This document shows positions 26,118 to 34,436 of a stretch of DNA of 64,000 nucleotides, in pieces. Made by a program: the position numbers and the translations under genes. The DNA comes from Aurantimonas marina (GTDB taxonomy: Bacteria > Pseudomonadota > Alphaproteobacteria > Rhizobiales > Rhizobiaceae): contig NZ_JADDXW010000011.1 in assembly GCF_017183135.1 (NCBI RefSeq), forward strand, positions 62,001-126,000, read 5' to 3'. Position 1 is the first letter of the stretch, and each line of letters begins with the position of its first letter. The notes under the pieces are model-generated. The model ran no database searches. It worked only from the letters and a program-made list of their open reading frames with translations, and was not told the DNA's origin.

Positions 26118-27446
26118 TCAGTCGAGGCTCTGGAGAATCCCCCGCAAGGTATCGACGATCTCGCCAATCTGGTCTTCGGAAACCATCAGCGGCGGCGACA
26201 GCGCAATGATATCGCCGGTGGTGCGGATCAACAGCCCCGCTTCATAGGCCTTGAGGAAGGCCGAGAAGGCCCGCTTGGTCGGCCCGCCGGCGATCGGATC
26301 GAGCTCGATCGCCGCGATCAGGCCGATCGTGCGGATGTCGATGACGTGCGGCTCGCCCTTGAGCGAATGGATCGCGTCGGCCCAGACCGGCTCCAGCGCC
26401 CTCGCCCGCTCGAACAGGCCGTCTTCCTTGTAGGTCTCGATCGTCGCGAGACCCGCTGCGGCCGCGATCGGATTACCCGAATAGGTATAGCCGTGGGCGA
26501 ACTCGATCAGATGCTCGGCGCCGCCCATGAAGGCGTCGTGAATAGCGTCCTTCACATAAACGGCGCCCATCGGGATGACCCCGTTGGTCAGGCCCTTGGC
26601 GGTCACCATAATGTCCGGCGTCACGCCGAAATAATCGGCGGCGAAAGCCGTCCCCATGCGGCCGTATCCGGTGATTACCTCGTCGAAGATCAACAGGATG
26701 CCGTGCTGGTCGCAAATCTCGCGCAGCCGCTTCAGATAGCCCTTTGGCGGCGGCAAAACGCCGGTCGAACCGGCCACCGGTTCGACGATGACGGCGGCGA
26801 TGGTCGAGGGATCGTGCAGGGTGGCGATCCGCACCAGATCCTCGGCGAGTTCGGCGCCATGTTCGGTCTCACCGCGCGAATAGCCGTTGCGCTCCGGGTC
26901 GTGGGTATGGCGCATATGGTCGACGCCGGTAAGCAGCGTGCCGAACATCTTGCGGTTGCCGACGATGCCGCCGACCGAAATGCCTCCGAAATTGACACCG
27001 TGATAGCCGCGCTCGCGCCCGATCAGGCGGAACCGCGCGCCATCGCCCTTGGCGCGGTGATAGGCGAGCGCGATCTTCAGCGCCGTTTCGACCGACTCTG
27101 AGCCGGAATTGGTGAAGAACACATGGTCGAGGCCGGTGGGGGCGATGGCCGCCAGCTTCGAGGCCAGCTCGAAGGCCTTGGGATGGCCCATCTGGAAGGC
27201 CGGCGCATAATCGAGCTCGGCCGCCTGACGCTGGATCGCCTCGGTAATCTTCGGCCGGCAATGCCCGGCATTGACGCACCACAGGCCCGCTGTACCGTCC
27301 AGCACCTGACGCCCGTCCGATGTGGTGTAATGCATGTCCTTGGCCGCGACGAACAGACGCGGCGCCTGCTTGAACTGCCGGTTTGCCGTAAATGGCATCC
27401 AGAACGCTTCGAGATTGTTGGGGACGATCGTCGCGTGTTCGTTCAT
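26118..27446 (-). CDS. Class III omega-amino-acid:pyruvate aminotransferase (beta-alanine transaminase)
   Basis: 442 residues, PLP-dependent fold type I. It shows LEAFWMPFTANRQFKQAPRL at the N-terminus, VFFTNSGSESVETALKIALA (phosphate-binding region), AVIVEPVAGSTG, LLIFDEVITGYGRMGTAFAA with the PLP Asp, and the Schiff-base lysine in MVTAKGLTNGVIPMGAVYV. In the pyrimidine route it would transaminate beta-alanine or beta-aminoisobutyrate to a semialdehyde. ATG 27446 follows GGGAGGGG by 7 bases. It is the first gene of the minus-strand catabolic operon and lies 52 bases from the RutR box. Confidence 0.93.
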   Translation of the reverse strand: MNEHATIVPNNLEAFWMPFTANRQFKQAPRLFVAAKDMHYTTSDGRQVLDGTAGLWCVNAGHCRPKITEAIQRQAAELDYAPAFQMGHPKAFELASKLAAIAPTGLDHVFFTNSGSESVETALKIALAYHRAKGDGARFRLIGRERGYHGVNFGGISVGGIVGNRKMFGTLLTGVDHMRHTHDPERNGYSRGETEHGAELAEDLVRIATLHDPSTIAAVIVEPVAGSTGVLPPPKGYLKRLREICDQHGILLIFDEVITGYGRMGTAFAADYFGVTPDIMVTAKGLTNGVIPMGAVYVKDAIHDAFMGGAEHLIEFAHGYTYSGNPIAAAAGLATIETYKEDGLFERARALEPVWADAIHSLKGEPHVIDIRTIGLIAAIELDPIAGGPTKRAFSAFLKAYEAGLLIRTTGDIIALSPPLMVSEDQIGEIVDTLRGILQSLD

Positions 27447-27498
27447 CGGCTTGCCCCTCCCGTGGCGCCGATCCATCTATGGAAAGGAGCCGGAAATC

Positions 27499-27514
27499 TT
27501 GACTAAATGGTCAA
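27499..27514. promoter_or_regulatory. RutR operator
   Basis: TTGACTAAATGGTCAA is an almost perfect copy of the E. coli RutR consensus TTGACCANNTGGTCAA, differing at one arm base. It lies between the divergent aminotransferase and rutR starts, so it can control both. Confidence 0.85.
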
Positions 27515-27614
27515 AATGGAGGCTAGAAGCTCGCCCGGAACGGGTCAAGCGACTTCGCCGCGAAACCGAAATGCAGGATGCGGCGGCGATCGAGAGACGG
27601 AAGGACGGCAGGTC

Positions 27615-28283
27615 TTGGACGTGAAGGTCGCCCAGCAGGCTTCCGGCGCAGGCGTCGAGGATGACGATCGGCAGCCGACCCGCATTCAGGCGATCAACCG
27701 CGAAGTCATTCTGGAAGCGGCCCTGGAGGTTTTCTCAGTTCATGGGTTTCGTGGCTCGACGGTCGACCAGATCGCGTCCCGCGCGGCGATGTCGAAACCC
27801 AATCTTCTTTATTATTTTCGGCGCAAACAGGACATCTACCGCGCCGTGCTCGAGCGAACGCTCCGTGACTGGCTGGCGCCGCTGGCGGCGATCGATCCCG
27901 CCGGCGATCCGGTCGAGGAACTGCGCCGCTACATTACCGAGAAGCTGCGGATGGCGGCCGAACAATCAGCCGCGTCCCGCCTCTTCGCCAACGAAATCCT
28001 GGCCGGTGCGCCGGTGATGGGTGGCTTTCTGGAAACCACGCTGAAAGACCTGGTCGACGAAAAGGCCGGCATCATCCGCGAATGGGTGGGCCGGGGGCAA
28101 CTGGCGCCGGTCGACCCCTACCATCTCATCTTCATGATCTGGGCGACGACGCAGCATTACGCCGACTTCGATGTGCAGATCCGTGCCGTGATGGGCGATC
28201 AGGTCGACCGGCCCGGCTTCCGCGAGCAGGCCGCGCAGGCCGTCCTGACCCTGGTGCTCAACGGCCTGAAGCCGAGGCCGTAA
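27615..28283 (+). CDS. rutR: RutR-type TetR-family regulator of pyrimidine catabolism
   Basis: 222 residues. The HTH is AALEVFSVHGFRGSTVDQIA followed by RAAMSKPNLLYYFRRKQDIY. The ligand-binding domain closely follows E. coli RutR: ASRLFANEILAGAPVMGGFL, DEKAGIIREWVGRGQLAPVD and HLIFMIWATTQHYADFDVQI. RutR releases DNA on binding uracil or thymine. I start at TTG 27615, 9 bases after AAGGA; GTG 27621 is equally possible, and longer upstream extensions are shadow-like. A RutR box lies about 100 bases upstream. Confidence 0.93.
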   Translation: MDVKVAQQASGAGVEDDDRQPTRIQAINREVILEAALEVFSVHGFRGSTVDQIASRAAMSKPNLLYYFRRKQDIYRAVLERTLRDWLAPLAAIDPAGDPVEELRRYITEKLRMAAEQSAASRLFANEILAGAPVMGGFLETTLKDLVDEKAGIIREWVGRGQLAPVDPYHLIFMIWATTQHYADFDVQIRAVMGDQVDRPGFREQAAQAVLTLVLNGLKPRP

Positions 28284-28359
28284 CGGCAGTTGCCTGACGC
28301 GAGTCTTCGGCCCATGATTGCCGGCGCCGGTGGGCACTGGCACCCAAGGAGATCCACTC

Positions 28360-28668
28360 GTGGCCAAGCTGATCGCGCTTTACAAGCATCCGAAGGACCC
28401 TGCGGCTTTCGACGCCCATTATGCATCGACCCATGCACCGCTCGCCAAAACCATCCCGGGGCTCAGGCACTACGACGTCAACGACGGCAAGATCGCCGGC
28501 CCCGACGGCGACGCGGGATATCATCTCGTGGCGACGCTGACCTTCGACTCGATGGTCGATATCGAAGCGGCTCTTGCCTCGCCGCAGGGGCAGGCCACGG
28601 CGGCCGATCTCGGAAACTTCGCCGACGGCGGCGTCGAATTGCTCATGTTCGACACCAGGGAACTCTGA
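28360..28668 (+). CDS. EthD-domain protein
   Basis: 102 residues from a GTG preceded by AAGGAG at 8 bases. It is a single EthD/dimeric alpha-beta barrel domain: KLIALYKHPKDPAAFDAHYA, HAPLAKTIPGLRHYDVND and HLVATLTFDSMVDIEAALAS. EthD proteins are small and often accompany oxidoreductases, but the catalytic meaning is unclear. It follows rutR by 76 bases on the same strand; a role in pyrimidine metabolism is only suggested by position. Confidence 0.88.
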   Translation: MAKLIALYKHPKDPAAFDAHYASTHAPLAKTIPGLRHYDVNDGKIAGPDGDAGYHLVATLTFDSMVDIEAALASPQGQATAADLGNFADGGVELLMFDTREL

Positions 28669-28710
28669 CGGCTCAAAGACCGGCGAATCGTGCGCGGTCC
28701 GGCAGCGCCT

Positions 28711-31146
28711 TCAGGCCGCGACGACGGATTTCTCGGCGCCGAGCGAAGGATGATCCTTTCCCCATTGGTTGGCGACCTCCATCAGTATCTTGGCCAGTTC
28801 CGACGACGGTCTTGGCTTGGAGAAGAAATATCCCTGCATTTCCCGACAGCCTTCGCCGTACAGGATCTGCATCTGCTCCGGCGTTTCGATGCCCTCGGCG
28901 ATGACGCTCATGTTGAGCGCCCGCGACAGGCCGATGATCGAGCGCACGATGGCGATGTTCTCGGCACGCGCCATGTCGCGGACGAAGGACTGGTCGATCT
29001 TGATCTTGTCGAATGGAAAGCGGCTTAGATAGCCAAGCGAGGAATAGCCGGTCCCGAAGTCATCCATGGAGATCGTCAGCCCCAACCTGCGGAACTCCTT
29101 GAGGATCGACAACACCCGGTCGCCTTCGTCCAGGAACAGCGATTCGGTCACCTCGATCTGCAGTCGTGGCGGTGCAAGGCCTGATGCTGCCAGAGCGCCG
29201 CGAACGTCGTCGACCAGCGTGGGGCTCTTGAACTGTACCGCCGACAGATTGACCGAGATGGTCAGATTCTCGGGCCATTTGGCCGCTTCGTTGCAAGCGG
29301 CATCGAGCGCCCATTTGCCAAGTCGCTCGATCAGGCCGGTCTCCTCCGCGAGCGGGATGAAAACGGAGGGCGAAACCATGCCGCGTTTGGGATGCTGCCA
29401 ACGCAGCAGTGCCTCAAAACCGCTGACACGCTTCCGATCGGTGTCGACGAAAGGCTGATAGAAAAGTTCGAACTGGCCTTCGTCCAAAGCTGTCTGGAGA
29501 TCGAGTTCCATTTCGCGGCGGCGCTGAAGCTTTTCGCGCATGGCAGGTCGGAACCGGCGATAGGCACTCCCCGCCTCCTGCTTTGCCTGGTAAAGGGCAA
29601 GGTCGCAATTCTGCAGGACGATGTCTGCGCTGGGACCCGCCAGTCGTTGACCGGTCCTAATATAGACTGTGCCGACGCTGCCTCTCGCCTCGATCCGTCG
29701 ACTTTCCACGTCAAACGGTGATTGGAAACTGGCCACCAGAGCCGCGGCAAACATATCCGCGTCGCCTGTCCCTCGCACTCCTGGCAAAGCGATCGCGAAC
29801 TCGTTCCCCCCGAGACGGGAGACCGTCGCCCTGGCTCCTGAAATTCGCACGAGCCTGTTGCTGCATTCCTTCAAGATCGCGTCGCCGACCGGATGACCGT
29901 GGGTATCATTGATCGACTTGAAACCACGGATATCGACCACGGCGACCACGAGCCCCCGGCCTTTCGACAACAGCCCGTCGAGCACCTCGGCGAAGTTCTT
30001 GCGATTGGGCAGATCGGTCAACCCGTCGTGCCCCGCCACGTGTTCCAGCCGCCGCGAAATTCGCTGTTTCTCGGTGATATCCTCGAAGGTGATCAAAAGC
30101 CCCTTGGCGGTCATTCCGCGGCGCTTCACTTCCATGATGGCTCCGCCGACCTCCAGAAGGTCCGTTGCCATCTCGTTTTCACGCAATGGCAGGATCAAGC
30201 TGGGATCAGTGAGAAAGGCCCGCGCCGGCGTTCCCGGCGCCACCTCGCCGAAATGACGGGAAAATACCTGGTTGGAGAGCACCAGACGCTTTTGCCCGTC
30301 GAGCATGCAGAGCGCCTGGGTCATATTGTCCAACGCCGCGCCCAACTGGCTCTCCTGCCGATTGAGCCGCACGGCCATCATGTCCGCCTCGCTCAACATC
30401 GTCGTCTCGAGCTCGCGGCAGCGCGCGCCCATTTCCTCGAGCGCGAGGTGCACGTCGCGCACTTCTCGGGGACCTTTCGGAGAGATCGGGTCGGTCGGCG
30501 CACCGCTCGCGAGTTCCCGGGCACGTCGCCCCATCTCGCGCAGCACTCCCCCGACGGAGCGGGAGAGGAACATCGCAAAACCAAACAAGGCGCCGAAGAT
30601 GGCAACCAAAGCGACACCGTTGCGCACTCTGGCGCGTTCGATCTCCCTGGAGGTCTGCGCCCGCAACTCCTTCAAATCAGCGCGCGCGACTGTCACGGCG
30701 CCCTCCAGTCCGAGCCACAGGGCGGCGAATTCACGCCGCACCGCGCCACGCGAGAGGTTCCCGTCGGAGACCTCAATCCGGCTGAGCGGATAGCGCAAGG
30801 CACCCACTGCCCTGCGCAAATCCGCTGTCACGTCGGCGGATAGAACCTCGCGGATATCCGAGAGGATCGAAGAAGCGGCAAGCATGACTTCGCCAGCGCG
30901 TTCGCCTTGAAGCCGGTCCTCGTCATTTTCGATGCCTTTGCCTGCTGCAGACGAAAACCGCGATTGGATCACCGCGGTCTTGTCCTTGGCGATCTCCAGC
31001 CGACTCAGCGGGGCAGAGCCCCCCTCGTAGAGTTTGCGGGCAAGGTCCAGCGAAACCAATTGCGAGTCGTAGGAAAAAGCCGCGAACACAAGCGTCAGAA
31101 GGGCGAAGATAAAGCTGCCGAAAAGGAGTCGTAGATTGATCGACAT
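28711..31146 (-). CDS. Membrane GGDEF/EAL protein with degenerate GGNEF site (probable c-di-GMP phosphodiesterase)
   Basis: 811 residues. Membrane helices lie at about 7-27 and 177-196 around a periplasmic helical region. A coiled HAMP-like segment and a PAS-like domain (about 268-358, ALDNMTQALCMLDGQKRLVL) follow. The GGDEF domain has GGNEF at 446-450 instead of GGDEF/GGEEF, and DIRGFKSINDTHGHPVGDAI before it, so cyclase activity is doubtful. The EAL domain is intact: EALLRW at 578, EVTES, MDDFGTGYSSLGYLSRFPFD, KIDQSFV and IAEGIET. I start at ATG 31146 just before the first helix. It is likely a c-di-GMP hydrolase. Confidence 0.92.
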   Translation of the reverse strand: MSINLRLLFGSFIFALLTLVFAAFSYDSQLVSLDLARKLYEGGSAPLSRLEIAKDKTAVIQSRFSSAAGKGIENDEDRLQGERAGEVMLAASSILSDIREVLSADVTADLRRAVGALRYPLSRIEVSDGNLSRGAVRREFAALWLGLEGAVTVARADLKELRAQTSREIERARVRNGVALVAIFGALFGFAMFLSRSVGGVLREMGRRARELASGAPTDPISPKGPREVRDVHLALEEMGARCRELETTMLSEADMMAVRLNRQESQLGAALDNMTQALCMLDGQKRLVLSNQVFSRHFGEVAPGTPARAFLTDPSLILPLRENEMATDLLEVGGAIMEVKRRGMTAKGLLITFEDITEKQRISRRLEHVAGHDGLTDLPNRKNFAEVLDGLLSKGRGLVVAVVDIRGFKSINDTHGHPVGDAILKECSNRLVRISGARATVSRLGGNEFAIALPGVRGTGDADMFAAALVASFQSPFDVESRRIEARGSVGTVYIRTGQRLAGPSADIVLQNCDLALYQAKQEAGSAYRRFRPAMREKLQRRREMELDLQTALDEGQFELFYQPFVDTDRKRVSGFEALLRWQHPKRGMVSPSVFIPLAEETGLIERLGKWALDAACNEAAKWPENLTISVNLSAVQFKSPTLVDDVRGALAASGLAPPRLQIEVTESLFLDEGDRVLSILKEFRRLGLTISMDDFGTGYSSLGYLSRFPFDKIKIDQSFVRDMARAENIAIVRSIIGLSRALNMSVIAEGIETPEQMQILYGEGCREMQGYFFSKPRPSSELAKILMEVANQWGKDHPSLGAEKSVVAA

Positions 31147-31526
31147 CACCACGATAATTCCGTCCACTCCAACGAACCCGAACGGTCTCCCAACAGGAAG
31201 CTTCCGAATAGCGGTGACTATGGAGCTGCCAAGTTACCGTGGAGTTACGCAATAATCAGCGACATGGGCATATCCCACTGTTTTTTTTATTATCTTCACC
31301 CGCACATAGCTCCCGCGTCGGCATTCGCGGCCACATTTTAGAATTTCGAATATTTTGATCGCAGCCTGGTAGCGTGCTGCGACCTGATTTCATGAAGGTG
31401 ATCAAATCCAGTCACTTAGCGCAGAACGCCGGCGCAGAACCGGTTCCCGTTCGGCTCTTTTGCGCGAGGCACGCAGGTCGCATGTGATCTGATGTCGCAG
31501 GTCTGGTGACGCTCGGAGGAGTTCGG
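31147..31526. other. Non-coding region between the GGDEF/EAL gene and preA
   Basis: No gene is supported in these 380 bases. The only visible feature is an AT-rich stretch near 31280-31370, including a T-run at 31282-31289, that may hold the promoter of the minus-strand GGDEF/EAL gene and the end of preA transcripts. No hairpin terminator or repeat was recognised. Confidence 0.5.
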
Positions 31527-32870
31527 CTATTCGGCAGCGTCGGGAAGACTGGCCGGTTCCGGTGCGAACTGCATCTGTTCTTTCGCCATCGGATTGTTCG
31601 GATGGTTCGTCCAGTTGCCGTATTCGTCGGGGATCGGCTTCTTCGTGCGCGGGTCTGTACCGGCGACCTTCTCCATGGTGATGCAGTTCTCGACCGGGCA
31701 GACATTGACGCACAGATTGCAGCCGACACACTCGGCGTCGATCACCTCGAAATGCCGCATGCCGTCGACCATCGCCGTGATCGCCTGATGCGACGTATCC
31801 TCGCAGGCGATGTGGCAGCGACCGCACTGGATGCACAGATCCTGGTCGATCCGCGCCTTGGTGACGTAGTTGAGATTGAGATATTGCCAGTCGGTGACAT
31901 TGGGAACGGCCCGGCCGCGAAAATCCTCGATCGTGGCGTAGCCGTTCTCATCCATCCAGTCGGACAGGCCCGACGCCATTTCCTTGACCACCTTGAAACC
32001 ATAGGTCATCGCCGCCGTGCAGACTTGTACCGTGCCGCAGCCGAGCGCGATGAATTCGGCCGCGTCGCGCCAATTGGTGATGCCGCCGATGCCGGAAATC
32101 GGCAGGCCGCGCGTCTCGGCGTCACGGGCGATCTCCGCGACCATGTTGAGCGCGATCGGCTTGACCGCCGGACCGCAATAGCCGCCATGCGAGCCCTTGC
32201 CGTCGATCGTCGGCGTCGGCGCGAAGTTGTCGAGATCGATCGAGGTGATCGACGAAATCGTGTTGATCAACGAAACCGCGTCGGCGCCGCCCTTGTTGGC
32301 TGCCCGCGCCGGGTAGCGCACGTCAGTGATATTCGGCGTCAGCTTGACGATCACCGGCAGCTTCGAGTGCAGCTTGCACCAGCGCGCCACCATCTCGATA
32401 TATTCAGGCACCTGGCCGACGGCTGAGCCCATGCCGCGTTCGCTCATACCGTGCGGACAGCCGAAATTCAGCTCCACCCCGTCGGCGCCGGTGTCCTCGA
32501 CCCGCTTCAGGATCTTCCGCCACGGGGCCTCCTCGCAGGGCACCATTAGCGAGACGATCATCGCCCGGTCCGGCCAGTTGCGTTTGACCCGGGCAATCTC
32601 CTCCAGATTGATGTCGAGCGCCCGATCGGTGATCAGCTCGATATTATTGAGGCCAAGCAGCCGGCGGTCCGGCCCCCAGATGGCGCCATAGCGCGGGCCA
32701 TTGACGTTGACGATCGGCGGATCCTCGCCGAGCGTCTTCCAGACGACGCCGCCCCAGCCCTGCTCGAAGGCGCGCTGGACGTTGTATTCCTTGTCGGTCG
32801 GCGGCGCCGAGGCGAGCCAGAACGGGTTAGGCGACAATATGCCGAGGAAGGAGGTGCGAAGATCAGCCAT
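31527..32870 (-). CDS. preA: NAD-dependent dihydropyrimidine dehydrogenase subunit PreA
   Basis: 447 residues. The FMN-binding dihydroorotate-dehydrogenase-like barrel includes NPFWLASAPPTDKEYNVQRA, and the active-site cysteine lies in ELNFGCPHGMSERGMGSAVG. The C-terminal ferredoxin domain has two 4Fe-4S motifs, CIQCGRCHIACEDTSHQ and CVGCNLCVNVCPVENC. With PreT it reduces uracil/thymine to the 5,6-dihydro forms using NADH. It follows preT by 12 bases. Confidence 0.97.
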   Translation of the reverse strand: MADLRTSFLGILSPNPFWLASAPPTDKEYNVQRAFEQGWGGVVWKTLGEDPPIVNVNGPRYGAIWGPDRRLLGLNNIELITDRALDINLEEIARVKRNWPDRAMIVSLMVPCEEAPWRKILKRVEDTGADGVELNFGCPHGMSERGMGSAVGQVPEYIEMVARWCKLHSKLPVIVKLTPNITDVRYPARAANKGGADAVSLINTISSITSIDLDNFAPTPTIDGKGSHGGYCGPAVKPIALNMVAEIARDAETRGLPISGIGGITNWRDAAEFIALGCGTVQVCTAAMTYGFKVVKEMASGLSDWMDENGYATIEDFRGRAVPNVTDWQYLNLNYVTKARIDQDLCIQCGRCHIACEDTSHQAITAMVDGMRHFEVIDAECVGCNLCVNVCPVENCITMEKVAGTDPRTKKPIPDEYGNWTNHPNNPMAKEQMQFAPEPASLPDAAE

Positions 32871-32882
32871 GCTATTGTTCCT

Positions 32883-34256
32883 CTATGCCTTCGCGCCTTC
32901 GAGCGTCCGGTGGATCGCTTCCGCCGCCACCTTTCCGTCCTCGACCGCAACGACCGTCAGGTCGTCGCCCTCGGAAATACAGTCGCCGCCGGCCCAGACG
33001 CCGGGCAACGAGGTGCGCCGCTCGCCGTCGACCTTGATGCGGCCGCGCTCAAGCTGAATACCTCCCCCCTCACCATCGACGCCGTCCGGCAGGAAGGCTT
33101 GACCGATCGCCTTGAATATCTGGTCGGCCTCGAGCGTCACCGTCTCCCCCGTCCCCACCAGCCGGCCGTCCTCGGTGCGGGTTCGCTCCAGCTCGATCCC
33201 GGTAACATGGCCGCCCTGGGCCAGTATCCGCTTTGGCTGCAAGTTGCAGCGGATCGCAACGCCGCGGGTCTGCGCGATTTCCTGCTCGTAGCGGGAGGCG
33301 TTCATGGCGGTCTGGTCGCGCCTATAGGCGATGGTCACTTCCTGCGCGCCGAGACCCTTGGCCTGCACGGCCGCGTCGATCGCCGTCATGCCGCCACCGA
33401 TGACGACGACGCGCCGACCGATCGGCAGCGAGGCGAGATCGGTGGTCTGACGAAGATCGGCGATCCAGGCAACGGCGTCGGCCGAACCCGCTTGGCTCTC
33501 GCCCTCGGTGCCGAGTGCGTTGACGCCAGCAAGGCCGAGGCCGAGAAATACCGCGTCGAAGTCACGGCGCAGATCCGCGAGATGGATGTCGCGGCCCAAC
33601 GCCCTGCCGGTTTCGATCGTGATGCCGCCGATATCGAGGACGAAATCCACTTCGCGCTGGGCAAAGCCCTCTGTCGTCTTGTAGGCGGCGATGCCGTATT
33701 CGTTCAGACCGCCAAGTTTTTGCCGGGCGTCGTACAATGTGACGTCATGACCATGCATGGCGAGGCGATGGGCGCAGGACAGGCCCGCCGGCCCCGCCCC
33801 AACGACCGCGATCCGCTTGCCGGTGAGCGCGGCACGGGTGAAGGGGTGCTCGCCCTTGTCCATCAGGACGTCGGTGGCGAAGCGCTGCAGGAGCCCGATC
33901 TTGACCGGTTTGCCTTCCGCGATCTCGCGCACGCACACTTCTTCGCACAGGGTTTCCGTCGGACAGACGCGGGCGCACATGCCGCCGAGAATGTTCGACG
34001 AAAGGATCGTCTTGGCCGCACCGATCGGGTTGCCGGCCTGGATCTCGCGAATGAACAGCGGAATGTCGATCGAGGTCGGGCAGGCTGTCATGCAGGGCGC
34101 GTCGTAGCAGAAATAGCAGCGATCGGCCTCGACCACCGCCTCGTGCCTGGCGAGCGGCGGATGGAGTTCGGAAAAATTCGCTTTCAGCGTTTCCGCGTCA
34201 AGACGCCTCGCGCCGATATCGGGCCGGATCGGTCGGGCTTGGTTCATCACGGACAT
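32883..34256 (-). CDS. preT: NAD-dependent dihydropyrimidine dehydrogenase subunit PreT
   Basis: 457 residues, a GltD-like FAD/FeS flavoprotein. N-terminal FeS cysteines are in CYFCYDAPCMTACPTSIDIP and MCARVCPTETLCEEVCV. The FAD dinucleotide fold is IAVVGAGPAGLSCAHRLAMH, and the NAD(P)H site is RRVVVIGGGMTAIDAAVQAK. It passes electrons from NADH to PreA. It is the first gene of the preT-preA operon. Half-sites for RutR are visible in the 180 bases upstream. Confidence 0.97.
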   Translation of the reverse strand: MSVMNQARPIRPDIGARRLDAETLKANFSELHPPLARHEAVVEADRCYFCYDAPCMTACPTSIDIPLFIREIQAGNPIGAAKTILSSNILGGMCARVCPTETLCEEVCVREIAEGKPVKIGLLQRFATDVLMDKGEHPFTRAALTGKRIAVVGAGPAGLSCAHRLAMHGHDVTLYDARQKLGGLNEYGIAAYKTTEGFAQREVDFVLDIGGITIETGRALGRDIHLADLRRDFDAVFLGLGLAGVNALGTEGESQAGSADAVAWIADLRQTTDLASLPIGRRVVVIGGGMTAIDAAVQAKGLGAQEVTIAYRRDQTAMNASRYEQEIAQTRGVAIRCNLQPKRILAQGGHVTGIELERTRTEDGRLVGTGETVTLEADQIFKAIGQAFLPDGVDGEGGGIQLERGRIKVDGERRTSLPGVWAGGDCISEGDDLTVVAVEDGKVAAEAIHRTLEGAKA

Positions 34257-34344
34257 TCCCTCCAGCCAGTCACCGTCGCCGACCGCGCGAGAGGCGCCTC
34301 CCCGGTCAGCCTGATCGAGGAGCAGAATGATCCGAGTTTTTCAG

Positions 34345-34372
34345 AAGGTCAATTTTTTTATCGTTTGGTCAA
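34345..34372 (-). promoter_or_regulatory. Possible RutR half-sites upstream of preT
   Basis: On the minus strand TTGACCAAACGA is followed 20 bases later by TTGACCTTCTGA. The first matches the TTGACCA half of the RutR consensus; the second matches TTGACC. They are direct, not inverted, repeats and surround an A-rich tract, about 90-115 bases before the preT start. Weak evidence. Confidence 0.35.
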
Positions 34373-34436
34373 AAACAGGTGTGCAATCGGTTGGCTTCCA
34401 AGGTGGTGGTTGGTTGGCCCCGCGGTTAACCCCATC

